Shown piece after piece: positions 12,540 to 25,196 of a stretch of DNA of 64,000 nt. Positions within the stretch are counted from its first letter, which is position 1; each line of letters begins with the position of its first letter. The translations under genes and the position numbers were made by a program. Under the pieces are notes generated by a model. It did not search any database, was not told the origin of the DNA, and worked only from the letters and a program-made list of their open reading frames with translations. Source of the DNA: Charina bottae (Eukaryota > Chordata > Lepidosauria > Squamata > Charinaidae); NCBI GenBank assembly GCA_023362775.1, contig JALMGJ010000018.1, positions 2,419,001 to 2,483,000 of the forward strand. Reading direction: 5' to 3'.

Positions 12540-12782
12540 AGGCTGGAACTCCGTCCTGCCCGAGATGCCTCTGACTCCTGCCCAGGTTCAAAAGAGCTGT
12601 GGAAACTCAGGCCTTGGTGGCAGGTCCTGCCTGCTTGATTGTCTGTAATGGTTGTGTCTCTTGTGGTGCTTGGGTGATTTATTTTAATTATATTGTAGGA
12701 TTGTTTTTACTGAATGCCACCCAGGGTTGTCGTAGAGCTGGGTGGCCTTATACATTTCTAAAATAAAAAATAATAAAATACA
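12540..12782 (+). mobile_element. CR1/L2-type LINE 3' end
   Basis: Contains CCACCCAGGGTTGTCGTAGA, GAGCTGGGTGGCCTTATACA and an AT-rich tail ending in AATAAAATA. This is the typical 3' end of CR1/L2-group LINEs, with no ORF. Confidence 0.65.
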
Positions 12783-13234
12783 TTTTCCCATCTGGAGAGT
12801 TTTAAGGGGCAAAATGAATCCTTTGAGCTTCTGCAAGCCTTAAAGCTTCCATTTTGCCCCTTTTCTTCCTAAAAAAGGCCAAGGAATTGTGACACTGTTG
12901 GCAAAACTTCCTGTTGCCTTCAGCAAAGACAAAAAGGAAAAAAAGCGCTCCCCCCCCCCGCCTTGGAAAGTTTGCCCCTTCTGCCTTAGGGCTTAGAATG
13001 TCTGAATGTAACCAACCATAGTTTATTCAACAAACTCAAGTTTCATGGCTGTATCTTAGAACCTTGAGAAGGAGACATGTAGAAAACCTGCAGAGATTTG
13101 TTTTAAACCAAAATCTGGAGTAAGTGGATTGTTGGCAAGCTGTAAAGCAACAGACGGTACAGATATTTCCAATGTATGTTTTATATCCTGCAAGAGCACA
13201 AGGCTGTAAAATAACAGCATTAAAGGGATGTAGA

Positions 13235-13290
13235 GATGTACACATAGCATGTACACATAGCATGTACACATAGATGTACACATAGCATGG
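13235..13290. repeat. Short minisatellite (GTACACATA units)
   Basis: Four repeats of GATGTACACATAGCAT-like units of 11-13 bp. Confidence 0.85.
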
Positions 13291-13767
13291 TTCTGCTGCT
13301 GGGATTCAGTGAGCATCCATGGAGAAGAAAGTGGAGGCATCAAAAGAAAGTTCAGCCATGTAGTGGGGTTATTCTCTGCTGCCTTGCTCCATAAGGAATC
13401 AAAATACTCCCAAATATGGAACATCTCTAACTCTATTACACAAACTGGAGAAGGAATGATGCTCTGCAATGCCAGACTCATCATGGTTAAACTGTGGACT
13501 GTGGCACATGGTGGGAGAGACTGAATCCTTCCTTCTTGGTCCACTGAAGATGGCCTTCTCCAGCCCCCAAGTCCTGAGATAAAGTTCTAACTGTGTGTTT
13601 TCCTCCTGGGCTTTAGAGCAGCTTCAGAAGGGTTGGATTTGGGATAGATCCACAGAAGAGAGCAATGGTTAAAGCTCCCGTCAGTGGTTCTTTGGCAGAT
13701 ATGAAAATGCACCACCTTTTTAGCCGATGACTGCACGCCCACATTTAGCATACAGTATAGGGTATGG

Positions 13768-14102
13768 TAAGGGGCATGGTGGCTCAGCAGGTAAGACGCC
13801 AGGCTTGTCGATCGGAAGATCGCAAGTTCGGAGGTTCGAATCCCTAGCCCTGCGTGTGGAGTGAGCTCCTGCACTAGCTCCAGCTCTTGCCAACCTAGCA
13901 ATTCGAAAGCATGCAGATGCAAGTAGATGAAGAGGTACCACTTCGGTGGGATGGTAACAGCGTTCCACGCGCGTCATGCCAGCCACATGACCGCGGAAGC
14001 ATCTTCGGACAACGCTTGCTCTTTGGCTAACAAACGGAGATGAGCACCGGCCCCTAGAGTCAGACACGACTGCACAAATGTGCGGGGGGAACCTTTACCT
14101 TT
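13768..14102 (+). mobile_element. tRNA-derived SINE (squamate, BovB-tailed type)
   Basis: The head looks like a tRNA: A box TGGCTCAGCAGG (about 13780) and B box GGTTCGAATCC (13833-13843). The tail ends AGAGTCAGACACGACTGCAC and ACCTTTACCTTTT. The 12-bp duplication TATAGGGTATGG lies at 13756-13767 and 14103-14114. The AGTCAGACACGACTG tail matches the BovB end (24812 onward), so BovB probably supplies its mobility. Confidence 0.9.
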
Positions 14103-14117
14103 TATAGGGTATGGCAG

Positions 14118-14210
14118 ACAGCCAGTTTGGTGTAGTGGTTTCAAGCCATAAACCGGGAGTTCTAGTCCTGCCTTGGGTACAAAGCTAGGTGACTTTGGGC
14201 CAGTCAGGGG
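14118..14210 (+). mobile_element. Second SINE family, 3'-truncated
   Basis: GCCAGTTTGGTGTAGTGG through GGTGACTTTGGGCCAGTCAG. Only the head and part of the body are kept. It sits immediately next to the SINE at 13768-14102. Confidence 0.65.
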
Positions 14211-16432
14211 GTGTGGTAGGACTGACCCAGCTGTTCTTCCCAGTTAAACGTAACTCTCATGAACTCACAGCACATGGTCACAGATCCCTCGCTGCAGTGA
14301 GGAGCTCTCTGCTGTGGTCTCAGCCACCACCAAGGGAGCTGGGAGGTGGTCACTTCCATGGTGGACCAGCTGGGATCAGCATCAGTTTAGACACGGTTGG
14401 GGATGGCGGTTATCCACCCTGCTCCGTTTCCCCCCCTCCTCTATACAGCCACAGGGAATTACATGGAAAGTAAAAAAGAAAAACGGGAAAGAGTTGCTAA
14501 GGCAATCCGACTTTTGCTAGCGGTGTGGAAGATTAACGTATCCCCCTGGTCCTTGTTCTCATGACACAGTTGACCAGGGAAAATGGGTTTAGTCCTCAAC
14601 TAACCGTCTCTAATCTCACTGAGGCCTGGTTTTAGCTGATGACATTTCCTGTTACCTGTTTACCTCTCCCTAAGCTAATTTCTGAATAGGGTCTAGCAAC
14701 AGCTTGTAGACAGTCAATTACTGGAATTTCCATTGGCCTCCAACATGATGTCAGAAAAGCCAACAGTCACGCGGCTTTTTTAAAAACACGTTTTCCTTAA
14801 TTTTAAATCGATTCTGTTATATATTTCTCCAATGTACAAATATTACAAAAATGCTCACATTATTGCAATTTTAATCTAGGCCCACTAGTCTTTGATTTTA
14901 GAAAAGATGTATAAAAACATTTATATCCCACTTTTATAAATGTTTGTTTTTTGCTTTTGTACAGAGAATGCCGAACAGGCTAATATCAGTAAAGAATCAA
15001 AACAACTAATGGACATTAATACATTAAAACACTGGAAACGGTATGCAGGTGAATGTACTAATTATTTTGAGTATTTGTATAATAATTCTATTACTTAGAA
15101 ATTTAAATATTTGAGAAAACCTAATGCAGCTTTCCTGAACCCAGGCCTTCCGGGCAGCTTTGGACTACAAGTCCCAGCATTCTCAGCGGGCATGGCAATT
15201 GCCCAGGAGGTCTGGGAATTCTGGGTGCAGAAACCTTAAAACAGCTGAAGAATACAAGACTGGGGAAAACCAACAAATTAACATTCTCCTTTTGTAAAAG
15301 GTGTTTAAAGGGTGTGTTAGAAATAAACTATCTATTTGTGCAGAAGTTCTCCATCTACTATGGATTGCTCCAGAGGGCTGGTTTTGATTTTTTTGTTGCT
15401 ATGCATGTCTGTAGGATGCATTGAGCCCCCAAGGAAACCCCAATTCAAAGTTTGGATAGCCAAGGAACATTTGGGGGGGGGGGCGGGACTGCTTTTCAGC
15501 CTGTTGAGCATCGGTGGTTCTGTTGATAGATGGCAGTGAAGAACACAGACCCGGAATAAAGCTAAAAACCAGTAAAACTACATCCCAGGAATGAGTCAGG
15601 AAACTAGGAAATTAGAAGCAAGCTAGGAAAGGAGATGGCACTCCTGGACAACAGACCCTTGACAAGCCTCCATCAATTGGACACTGTCACCAATCTGGGT
15701 TAATGTTTTACATCAGATGATTGGTTTCTCCACAGTGGCTTCTCTTGAGGTCCTTAAGGAAAAGAGAAAACTTTCCTTCGCCAAGTGAAAGTGAGGCGAA
15801 GCAGTGCTCAAATCCGCCTTTCAGGGGTGCTTTTGGCCTCCAACTATGATGTCCATATATAAAAATGCAACTTATCTAACCAAACACCACATATGGAGAC
15901 AGATATACACCTCCATGTGCCCCTTCCCCTCCCATAGGAACTAAAGTCAGTTTCTTCATCTGCAGCCCTTGGCATAAATGCCCACGGGGTGTTTTTTTTC
16001 CTGATTTATGCTTTTTTTAAAAAAGCTTTGGAAAGGAAGAATGCCACTTCTGCTGGGCAGCAGGCCGATCCTCAAAACATTGGGGAGACCGAAGTACAAC
16101 CCTTCTGTGATTCCTACACATTGTGCCAAGAATAGCTCTGTTGGCTCAGGGGCACCGATTCCGGGATCTTGTTTCTAGCAGAGGACCGCAACATTTCCCC
16201 GAAGCCCATGAGCAGGGAGTGGAAACCACAGCCCCTCCTCCCAACGGTGCCTTGAGGTGAGGGAGGGTGCCCCACACCAGCATTTGTGAGCCAGTGGGAT
16301 TTCTTGGGGAAAGGACCCCATGTCTCGGCATGGAGGGACAAAAAATCACAGGTTCTGCTAGAAACAAAAGTTTTAAAGTCTACTCTCCAAAGTGATTGAT
16401 TGTCTAACATATACTGATTTATGGAAGGGCCA

Positions 16433-16755
16433 GAGCCCATTTGGTGTCGTGGTTAAGGCACCATGCTAGAAACTGGGAGACTGAGAGTTCTAGTCCAGCC
16501 TTAGGCATGAAAGCCGGTTGGGTGACCTTGGGCCAGTCCCTGTCTCTCAGCCCTAGGAAGGAGCCAATGGCAAACCAGGAGGCTGAGAGTTCTAGTCCTG
16601 CCTGAGGCATGAAAGCTGGCTGGGTGACCTTGGGCCAGTCACTCTCTCTCAGCCCTAGGAAGGAGGCAATGGCCAACCACCTCTGAAAAACCTTGCCAAG
16701 AAAACTGCAGGGACTTGTCCAGGCAGTCTCTCAGAATCGGACACGATTGAATGGA
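16433..16755 (+). mobile_element. Second SINE family with 102-bp duplication
   Basis: The head TTTGGTGTCGTGGTTAAGGC looks like a tRNA-type start. The body unit (GAGTTCTAGTCC through GCCAATGGCAAACCAGG) occurs twice at a 102-bp period (from 16477 and 16579). The tail has CAGAATCGGACACGATTGAA, again BovB-like. Confidence 0.75.
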
Positions 16756-17792
16756 TTTAAAAAAAATGGAAATGCCACATTGTGCACAAAGTGGCATAAC
16801 AATTAGCTAGGAATAATGGGTGGGGGGACATTTTTCATAATGTGGAAGTACAAATTGGCACTTATTAGTAGACTTTCTTAGACAGACCAGCCACGTCCAG
16901 ACAGACATCATCTTTGGCCATTCTTGGACTGCCGTTCTTGCTCAATTGCCCATCTTCTTCTCCCATAGCCTTCCTCAGCTCCACTTCTCCAGAAGCCTTG
17001 CACTACAGCTCCCATGGTGGATGGGAATAATGGGGGCTGTAATCCAACATGACCTGGAAAAAACTGCAAGGGTCTCTAAAAACACATCCAAGGGCTTTAT
17101 GGAAACCATTTTGGCATTATTTAAGAAAAATGGTTTACAGGATTGCACACAACCAACCCCCAAAGAGCTGGTGTCTGCTGAAGATAAATTTCACTGAAGG
17201 ACTGAAAAACAATTCTGTGCTTTACCAAGTTTAACTTTTCAACTGACCACTTCCTGATGCCCTCTCCAAAATGCTGTACGACTGCAACAAAATCTAAGGT
17301 TTGGCACTGTTTACTCTATTTATTATGGTATTCTCCTCTAAGACAAAAGTTCTTTAGATTGCTTTAGTTCCAGCCACATTTCACTCTAATACTCAGCTGT
17401 TATTTAGCATCACAGACTTAGTGGGGTTCCCCAAAACACAAAAACTTTATAGTGGGGTTCCAATTACTGTATCCTGTAACTTGGCTCCTTACAGATACGT
17501 ATATAGGGGATTAGAATTCCCAACAGTCGTGGTGGCTGGGAATTCTGGGAGTTATAGTTTCAACCTTGGGGAGGAGGGGGGAGAGCTACCTATTTCAATA
17601 AATTGGCAATGAATGACTTTAATTATTCTACTCATTTACAACTTGCTGCCTCAATCAACTCCTTCCATTTTTTCAGTTGTTTCTTCATCTTGGAAACTGA
17701 CTTATTGAATAATGAAGATGACTTAATCAATAGCTTATTGAATAAGTCTCCAGATCATTTCAAGCATACTATCAAGTGGTCTGGAGACTTTA

Positions 17793-18110
17793 TTGATTTA
17801 AACAAATTTATATGGCTGCCCAACTCACACATTGTGATTCTTGGTGGCTTACAAGATTAAAAACTAATAAAACACCCGGCAGCGGAAACAAACATACACT
17901 AAACTAGCAATTTAATCGGCTCTATATCAGCCTGGGGTCCCCAGGCCCACTGACAGAACCACGTCTTCAGGGACTTCTGGAAAATCATCAAAGTGGGGGA
18001 TAATCTTATCTCCGGGGGATTGAGATTCCATAGGGGGGAGCCACCACGGAGAAGGTCCTTTTTCTTGGTCCCACCAGATGTACCTCTCTAATTGATGGGA
18101 CCCACAACAA
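17793..18110 (-). mobile_element. CR1/L2-type LINE remnant split by a SINE
   Basis: Minus-orientation LINE sequence (TATGGCTGCCCAACTCACA, CTTACAAGATTAAAAACTAA, then GGGGGAGCCACCACGGAGAA). It is interrupted at 18111 by a SINE and continues after 18451 with CCCGGCCTCCCTGCTCTGG. Confidence 0.6.
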
Positions 18111-18450
18111 GGGGCGTGGTGGCTCAGTGGGTAAGACGCCAGGCTTGTCGATCGGAAGATCGAAAGTTCAGAGGTTCGAATCCCTAGCCCCGCGTGACGG
18201 AGTGAGCTCCCGCACTCGCCCCAGCTCTTGCCAACCTAGCAATTCAAAAGCATGCAAATGCAAGTGGATGAATAGGTACCACTTCGGTGGGAAGGTAGCA
18301 GCGTTCCGCGTGCGTCATGCCGGCCACATGACCACGGAAGCGTCTTCCGACAACGCTGGCTCTTCGGCTAACAAATGGAGATGAGCACCGGCCCCTAGAG
18401 TAGGACACGACTGCACAGATGTGCAGGGGGAACCTTTACCTTTACCTTTT
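18111..18450 (+). mobile_element. tRNA-derived SINE
   Basis: Same family. It starts GGGGCGTGGTGGCTCAGTGG, has B box GGTTCGAATCC and ends CCTTTACCTTTT. It is inserted in a CR1/L2 remnant with ACAACA on both sides. Confidence 0.9.
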
Positions 18451-19512
18451 ACAACATGCCCGGCCTCCCTGCTCTGGTGGACCAGGTAGATGTAACTGGA
18501 GAAAGGTGGTCCTTCAAATATTATTTATTACTACTTTTCAATAAACTATTTCCCAGTTTATCTCTGAAACTGGGACCATTTGAAACTGATAGAACAGAGA
18601 AAACGCCTTCTCCGAGCCATTTTCGTTAAAGTTTGGGGTGGTGTTGAGCAGGCAGGTTGTCTCAATTGTTCTGCAACCCCTGATTGTTTCGAGATTGGAT
18701 GCAGAAACTCTTGGCAATTATGATCTCTTTTGGGGGCAGCAGACCAGGGGTGGGATGATGATGGCCAGGGGACAGATTTCTAGTCATCTGATATAATGGG
18801 CATTATGGATGAGAAGAAACCTGCCAGAGAAGCAAAGTTCTCAATGTTGGTTTTGTTGGGATTCCACCTTCACAATTTGGGCAGAAAAATGGGCAAGCAT
18901 TGGGTGGAGGTCAGTACATCCAGACTGACATGATGTGAGGCCTTGGACTTGCAGGGTGTCTGCTGGGTGGGTTGAGGAAAAGAATAGTGGGAGGGTGGGA
19001 TTTTAATGAGCCACAATTCTGCTGTTGGGGACATAGGATAAAATTAAAATTGCAGCAAGCATAGTTCTGTAGGATGACACCAAACAAAGTTAATCGTGGT
19101 ATAAATAAACCTAGTGACATCTACGGAACAGAGTTGTAACTAACTTAGGCCCTACTGAACTCTGTGGGTTAATTCTAAGCAGGACTGAAAATGCTACCAG
19201 ACAAGTAGCAGTTAATGCTACCAGTAAAAGAATACTATAGATCTTTTCTTACTTTCCTTCCTGAACAAGAAAAAAGGGATGGAAGTGGAGAATGTAGAAA
19301 CAGGGAGGCTGCATTGTTCCTTGATTACTCGTCAGGCAGGACCAATCATACAATAACAAACTTGTCTAGAAGCCCCCTAATATCTAGCTGAAATGCTTTT
19401 ACAACAGCCCTTAAAGGAAGGATCCTGTTGTCATTCAACCTTAAACTGCCACTGCAGGGAGACAGAGAGAACAGACACTCTCTTTAGTGTGCAGCGATCA
19501 TAGAGTTTAACC

Positions 19513-19797
19513 AGCCTTTCTCAACCTTTTGACCCTGGAGGAACCCCTGAAATATTTTTCAAGCCTCGGAGAACCCCTGCACAGTCAGGCTCAAATAGAG
19601 GCCAGAAGGTACAAAATTATGATATTTGTTTCACGTGGAAGCCTGTATAGATGCATTAACAGTGTTCTTAAACTAAAGAATGAAACTTACCTCTTTAATG
19701 TGAAGTTGCCCAAATTTGAAATCTGATCTCCCAGGGAACCCCAAGTGACCTCTCACGGAACCCTAGGGTGCCAGCGAACCCTGGTGGAGAAACCCTG
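19513..19797. mobile_element. hAT-like non-autonomous element with 8-bp TSD
   Basis: The 285-bp element begins AGCCTTTCTCAACC and ends GGAGAAACCCTG. The exact 8-bp duplication GTTTAACC flanks it at 19505-19512 and 19798-19805. It has no open reading frame of note and is a second copy of the element at the left window edge. Confidence 0.85.
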
Positions 19798-20801
19798 GTT
19801 TAACCTATCCACCCATAACTGCAATCTTGTCCAAATGCACAGTTGCCAGTTAGTCTGCAGAGATTAAACTTGTCCTGTGCCTTGTGCCCTTAGCAGCTGC
19901 CTGATGCGTGGGTACCAGCATAGCTCTTGCTGTCGCTTGCCGATGAACTTGCTCTGGTTCTGCAGAAACACTTGGAAAAGCTGCTGCACAACTGGAACAG
20001 TGGTTTTTTTTCCCCCCAAAGGCTTTCCATTAAAAAAATTAACCCCTCCCCAACTCAAATATACAACGAACGCTGCACAGACCCTCCAAGTCCCAGATGA
20101 AAGTTTGCTGGATCAGCTTGAGTGAGATGATTTCAGGCAATGAAAAAAGGGTTTTGACTTTTGCACAGGTGAGCAACCCTGGAGCCCCTGCTTCTCCTTG
20201 TACAGGATTACAATCCTTGTTACCATCTGCTACCAGTATACAATCAGCATACAGAATTTGGGAGAAACACACCCTTCCCAAAAGATGGGTGACCCTAACA
20301 TTAAACGCCAAGGACAAGATGGGCGAACAGGGAAACTTCTATGTGGGGTTCAAAGCAAGTGCTCATTTGGGCTAAAACAATTTTTTTTCTTTGGGAAAAT
20401 ACCCAAAGAAAGTATTTTACCCAAAATACCCAAAGAAAGTAGCTTTCTGTTGCTTTTGTAATCTACAAGTCAGTTCCTATGAAGAGAACTCGGTCATCTT
20501 GCCAGGAAAGTACAGCTGAAGACCATCCTCCTCCCTGAGTGAGGCCACCTTAGATCCATGGAGCTCCAGGCTTAATGGATACATACAGTATGTCCACATA
20601 GAGCTGTATGGTCTCAAGGGACCAGCCTGCCCGCTTGAACCTAGGGCTCTGCTGCTTCATTTCCTGAAACTGGGTTCTACACAAGGGCTGTCGATTCTTT
20701 TATATGAAGGACTTATGCATAGATGGTCTTAGATAAATGCCCATTTGCCACTCCAGTTCAATGCCAGAAGAGCCACGACACCTTGCTAGTAACACAGATT
20801 A

Positions 20802-21043
20802 TTTATTTATTTAATTTTTATCCCGCCTTTATTATTTTTACAAATAACTCAAGGCGTCGAACATACCTAATACTCCTTCCTCCTTTTATTTTCCTCACAA
20901 CAGCATCCCTGTGAGGTGGGTTGGGCTGAGAGAGAGGGACTGGCCCAAGGTCACCCAGCCGGCTTTCGTGCCTAAGGCAGGACTAGAACTCACAGCCTCC
21001 TAGTTTCTAGCCCAGCACCTTAACCACTAGACCAAACTGGCTC
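20802..21043 (-). mobile_element. Second SINE family, single body unit
   Basis: Reverse orientation: TTATCCCGCCTTTATTATTT tail, CCCTGTGAGGTGGGTTGGGC, CCAAGGTCACCCAGCCGGC, and a head TAACCACTAGACCAAACTGG. It has the same tail type as the copy at 34955-35461 but a single body unit. Confidence 0.8.
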
Positions 21044-21983
21044 TTAACTTATCAAACTTATCCTAAGAGCATGTCCATATCCAAAGGATGATTTACAAGT
21101 CACCTTTAAATATGGAGCTACACAAACAAAGAGTTTTTTTCTTCCAGCTACCTTTCTTGAAATTACAGTTGGGAGTTCAAGCAAGTCCTGCAACGGAATC
21201 CCCCAAATCAAGAAATCAGAGAGACTCCAAGATGCATCTTTCAGGTCTCAAAGAAAGCAGTGTTCCCAACAGGCTCCCTCAACTGTAGCCAGAAATAAGG
21301 AATTGTTCTTCCTTTTGAGATATATTTAATATGCAAAAAAAAAAAAATCAAACAAAGAATTCACAACCCAATGGAACTGGAAGAAAAAAAAACATAATGC
21401 CTAATTACATATTCAGGGACAGATTTAAGGGAGTCAGGAGGGAAAGGCTGAACTTGCTAGTGAAGAAAAAACCCAGAAAATGATTGAGAATCCACCCATC
21501 CAACTATTGTCCCTCTGTCTCCATGAGTATATATTAATCTACTTCTGAGAATTTGGCAGCTTCACAATTAACTCCTAATGGAGTTTCCAGTGGATTTAAA
21601 CTCATTGTCAGCAAAATAACTAAGTAGGGTTACAGAATCCATTTTGGTGGGACGGAGAGGGGATTGGTCCAACACAATCTATTAAAATGTTATCACAGTC
21701 ATCTATCCATAATCCACTAATGTGCCAACTAGAAAAAAATCACAGCAGGGAAATAAATGAGAGAACAGTTAGAATGTCTTCAGTAGGAAAGAAAGAGGCA
21801 AAGGAAACTCAAAATCAACTTGAAAGCCAAGTATTTGATCAGGATTGTCTTTAGTTTACCAACAGGGTGATTTTCTGCTATCACTGAAGAGGCGAAGTTC
21901 CTCTTTCAAAAGATCTTGGCTCAGACAGGGGTCAGAAAACGCTGCTGGTGATGGGGTGGGTAACCAAGGACAGAGCTTTAGAT

Positions 21984-22356
21984 CAGGGGTCCCCAACCTG
22001 TGGGCCGCAGCCTTTCAGGAAGTGGGCCGCGGGGCTCCCGCCTGCTAACCCTGCCCCCTGGTGCACACAATTGGCTCCCACCTGCAAACCCCCCCCCCCG
22101 GTGAGCACGATTGGCTCCCTTACACAACCCCCCCCCGGTGCACACAATTGGCTCCCACCTGCAACCCCCCCCCAGTGCGCACGATTGGCTCCCTTCTGCA
22201 AACCCCCACCCGGTGCACGCGATTGGCTCCCTTCTGCAAACCCCGCCCCCTGGTGTGCGCGATTGGCTCCCTTCTGCAAACACCCCCCCCCCCCGGTCCG
22301 TGGAAAAATTGTCTTCCAGGACCGGTCCCTGGTGCCAGAAAGGTTGGGGACCGCTG
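21984..22356. mobile_element. hAT-type non-autonomous DNA transposon at the SLC16A2 stop codon
   Basis: The ends are inverted repeats: CAGGGGTCCCCAACC on the left, and GGTTGGGGACCGCTG on the right, which is its near-perfect complement. An 8-bp duplication, CTTTAGAT, flanks it at 21976-21983 and 22357-22364. Eight-bp target duplications and CAG-type ends are typical of the hAT superfamily. It has no coding capacity. The interior (about 22040-22296) is a C-rich tandem array of roughly 40-bp units containing GATTGGCTCCC and runs of C. The right-hand duplication contains the reverse complement of the SLC16A2 stop codon. Confidence 0.9.
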
Positions 22357-22358
22357 CT

Positions 22359-22607
<249 letters not shown>

Positions 22608-23725
22608 CTATCATAAAAAGTGACAGTCGTCCGGGGCTGTCTGCCCTTGGTTTATAGGATCTTAGCAACTTCGCTACCTTCTTTATGCCCAAGAATAAAG
22701 AGACAGAGAGTGAAGAAAAAGGTTTTGTCACTGAAGTTTCTATAGTTAGCCACTGAGTGAGGGGTCAAGTTTCTGGAGAAAGGAGAATTATTGCTGGTTC
22801 TGGTAGAAAGTCTGACAGATGGTGACAACTGGTCGCCATCCACCCCTTGACACCGAGCCCTTTGCAAAACGCTGCCCTCATTTTAATCGGAGGCAGCCTG
22901 AACTACATGAAAGCTGTTAGAGTTGCCTTTGGGCCTTGAATTCAAATGGAAGGCCTTTCACTTTTGCTTTGAATGGGTTTTTAATAAAAAAATTATTTGC
23001 TAAATGTTACTTATTTCAAATTCAGATGACTGGGTTTGGGAGGGGGGGGCACTCTTGTTTTTAAGGAGTACAAATGTATTCCCAGAAGAAGAGGTAAAAT
23101 TGGCCAAGATCTTTCCATCAGGAAACAGCTGCACCATCTCTTGTGCAAATCTTTAGATCTTTTTAATCTGGGAAAATGGGCTTTACTGAGGAACATTTGG
23201 CTATTTTCAAAGCAGGATAAGAATCAGGGGCTGTTGATAGTTGCCAAATTAAAAAGAATGTTTTCAAACTCTGTCATAATTCAGCCAGCGTTTACACAAT
23301 GGCCAACATATATTACTTATTAGTGCTTATGAACCCCACTACACTGTTTTAGAGGTTTTTCTTATACGACTTGAAGCACAAATAATTTGGTGGATGTTAG
23401 TGTTAGCCTGAAAGATGAAGATGTAGTTAACCAATAATTCTGTTGGCTACTGAGGTGATGCATTTTAAACCCCTCCTTTAGACATTTTGCTAGGAATATA
23501 AAAACTAGTAACTCCATGAGGATTTTTGAGAATTCAAAAGGAATTTACAAACATTATCTAAATCAGATATGCCCAGTCTGCAGACTCAGGGCTACAGACA
23601 ACCCCAAAATGTTTTGGGTGCTATTCCGAGACCTTGAACAGTTGAAATGTTTAATGGAACTGAAGGAAAACTTTGATAATAATTAATTTAAATTAAATAC
23701 AAATGAACATGCAATCAAATTAAGT

Positions 23726-23835
23726 TTTAATGTATTGTCAAAGGCTTTCTGCTGGCCACAGATGCTGGCGAAACGTTAGGAACCACAACTTCCAGAACAC
23801 GGCCACACAGCCCGGAAGACCCACAACAGCCAAAT
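23726..23835 (+). mobile_element. Dispersed repeat with GCTGGCGAAACGTTAGGA motif
   Basis: GGCCACAGATGCTGGCGAAA and ACACGGCCACACAGCCCGGA are a repeat common in reptile genomes. Its GCTGGC-GAAACGT layout resembles stem II and GAAA of a hammerhead core, but the CTGANGA part is not preserved. Possibly another Penelope-like tail. Confidence 0.4.
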
Positions 23836-23900
23836 TAAGTTTTCTTTTGGCCTCTCCTACTGTTTTTTTTCAAGTACAGCCCCCATGAAAGATCACTGAG

Positions 23901-23974
<74 letters not shown>

Positions 23975-24030
23975 AGGAAAGAAGGAAAGAAGGAAAGAAG
24001 GAAAGAAGGAAAGAAAAGAAAGAAAAGAAA
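23901..24030. repeat. (AAAG)n microsatellite
   Basis: About 130 bp of AAAG/AAGG repeats in SLC16A2 intron 5. The long S/F-rich frames read on the other strand are translations of this repeat. Confidence 0.97.
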
Positions 24031-24656
24031 TTTCAAAGCGAAAAGGTGCTGGTGACCCCATTTCCCTCTTCTTGCAAGTAAGAGCCTGCAGCCCATAGCA
24101 TGTCATCAGTTTCCTTAATTATGGAGAAATCCCTGAGAACAAACCTGATACTGTATATCTGGAGGATGGGAATTTAGAAGAGAGTATTTTGGTATACTGG
24201 CTCAATCTGGCTATCACACTAAACTGTGGCTAAAAAAATCTGCCTATGATTTGACAGGGGAGCTGGAGTGACAACCTATGGCTTGCAGTTAACCAGCAAA
24301 TTAATATCAGAAATCACAGTATGCTGACAACCATGGTTTGCATAGTGATAATCCAAATGAACCAACCATGGTTATTGCTTGGCCTTTAGGAGCCATCCTA
24401 TCCAGGCAGATGAAAACCTGAAATAGATAAGCCACAGTACATAGTACTGTACATTATTCACCTAATACATATTTGGCCATTTAAACTGTAGTTTAGGACA
24501 TTAATTATAGTTAGTGCAATGATAGTTGATCTACTGATTCCTGGCCAAGTCAAGGAACCTACAAATCCTGGGTTAAAGGTGAAGGCCTACTATGAGGTTG
24601 TCCCTCCTCGGCCAACTGTTCATACCCCACCTTGATAAGAACTAAGACATACAGTA

Positions 24657-24846
24657 TATGCTAGGGAAAGTGGAAGGCAAAAGGAAGAGGGGCCGACCAA
24701 GGGCAAGATGGATGGATGGTATTCTGGAGGTGACGGACTCAACCATGGGGGAGCTGGGGATGGTGACGGCCGACAGGAAGCTCTGGCGTGGGCTGGTCCA
24801 TGAGGTCACGAGGAGTCGGAGACGACTGAACGAATAAACAACAAAG
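24657..24846 (+). mobile_element. BovB (RTE) LINE 3' end
   Basis: Contains GGCCGACCAAGGGCAAGATG, GATGGATGGTATTCTGGAGG and the tail GAGTCGGAGACGACTGAACG. These match the 3' end known from squamate and ruminant BovB. It is 5'-truncated, as is usual. It lies in SLC16A2 intron 5, antisense to the gene and 65 bp from the exon 5 donor. Confidence 0.8.
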
Positions 24847-24896
24847 ACATATTGGAAACATCTAGCTGGAGTCCTCCTCCTAGAGTTATCAAGCTA

Positions 24897-25196
<300 letters not shown>

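Larger units (their letters stand above)
12783..17792. other. Intergenic sequence with SINEs
   Basis: Besides the SINEs and the minisatellite, a 162-codon minus-strand frame (13056-13544) crosses the minisatellite and has no recognisable domain. Nothing else is called. Confidence 0.5.
18451..21983. other. Region 3' of SLC16A2
   Basis: Expected to contain the 3' UTR of SLC16A2 near its right-hand end (original 3' UTR starts at about 21983, reading leftward). Its end could not be located; an ATTAAA-like signal (minus strand, about 21325) is too weak to call. Confidence 0.4.

Noticed and set aside
13056..13544. 162-codon minus-strand frame
   Set aside because: Its central part is the GTACACATA minisatellite and the rest has no recognisable domain.
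13780..13845. tRNA gene
   Set aside because: A and B boxes are present, but they belong to SINE heads. The same head and tail recur at six other places, and the cloverleaf is not preserved.
1..22000. RLIM, the usual neighbour 3' of SLC16A2 in mammals
   Set aside because: I looked for a RING-finger exon or a long intact frame and found none. It may lie beyond the left edge.
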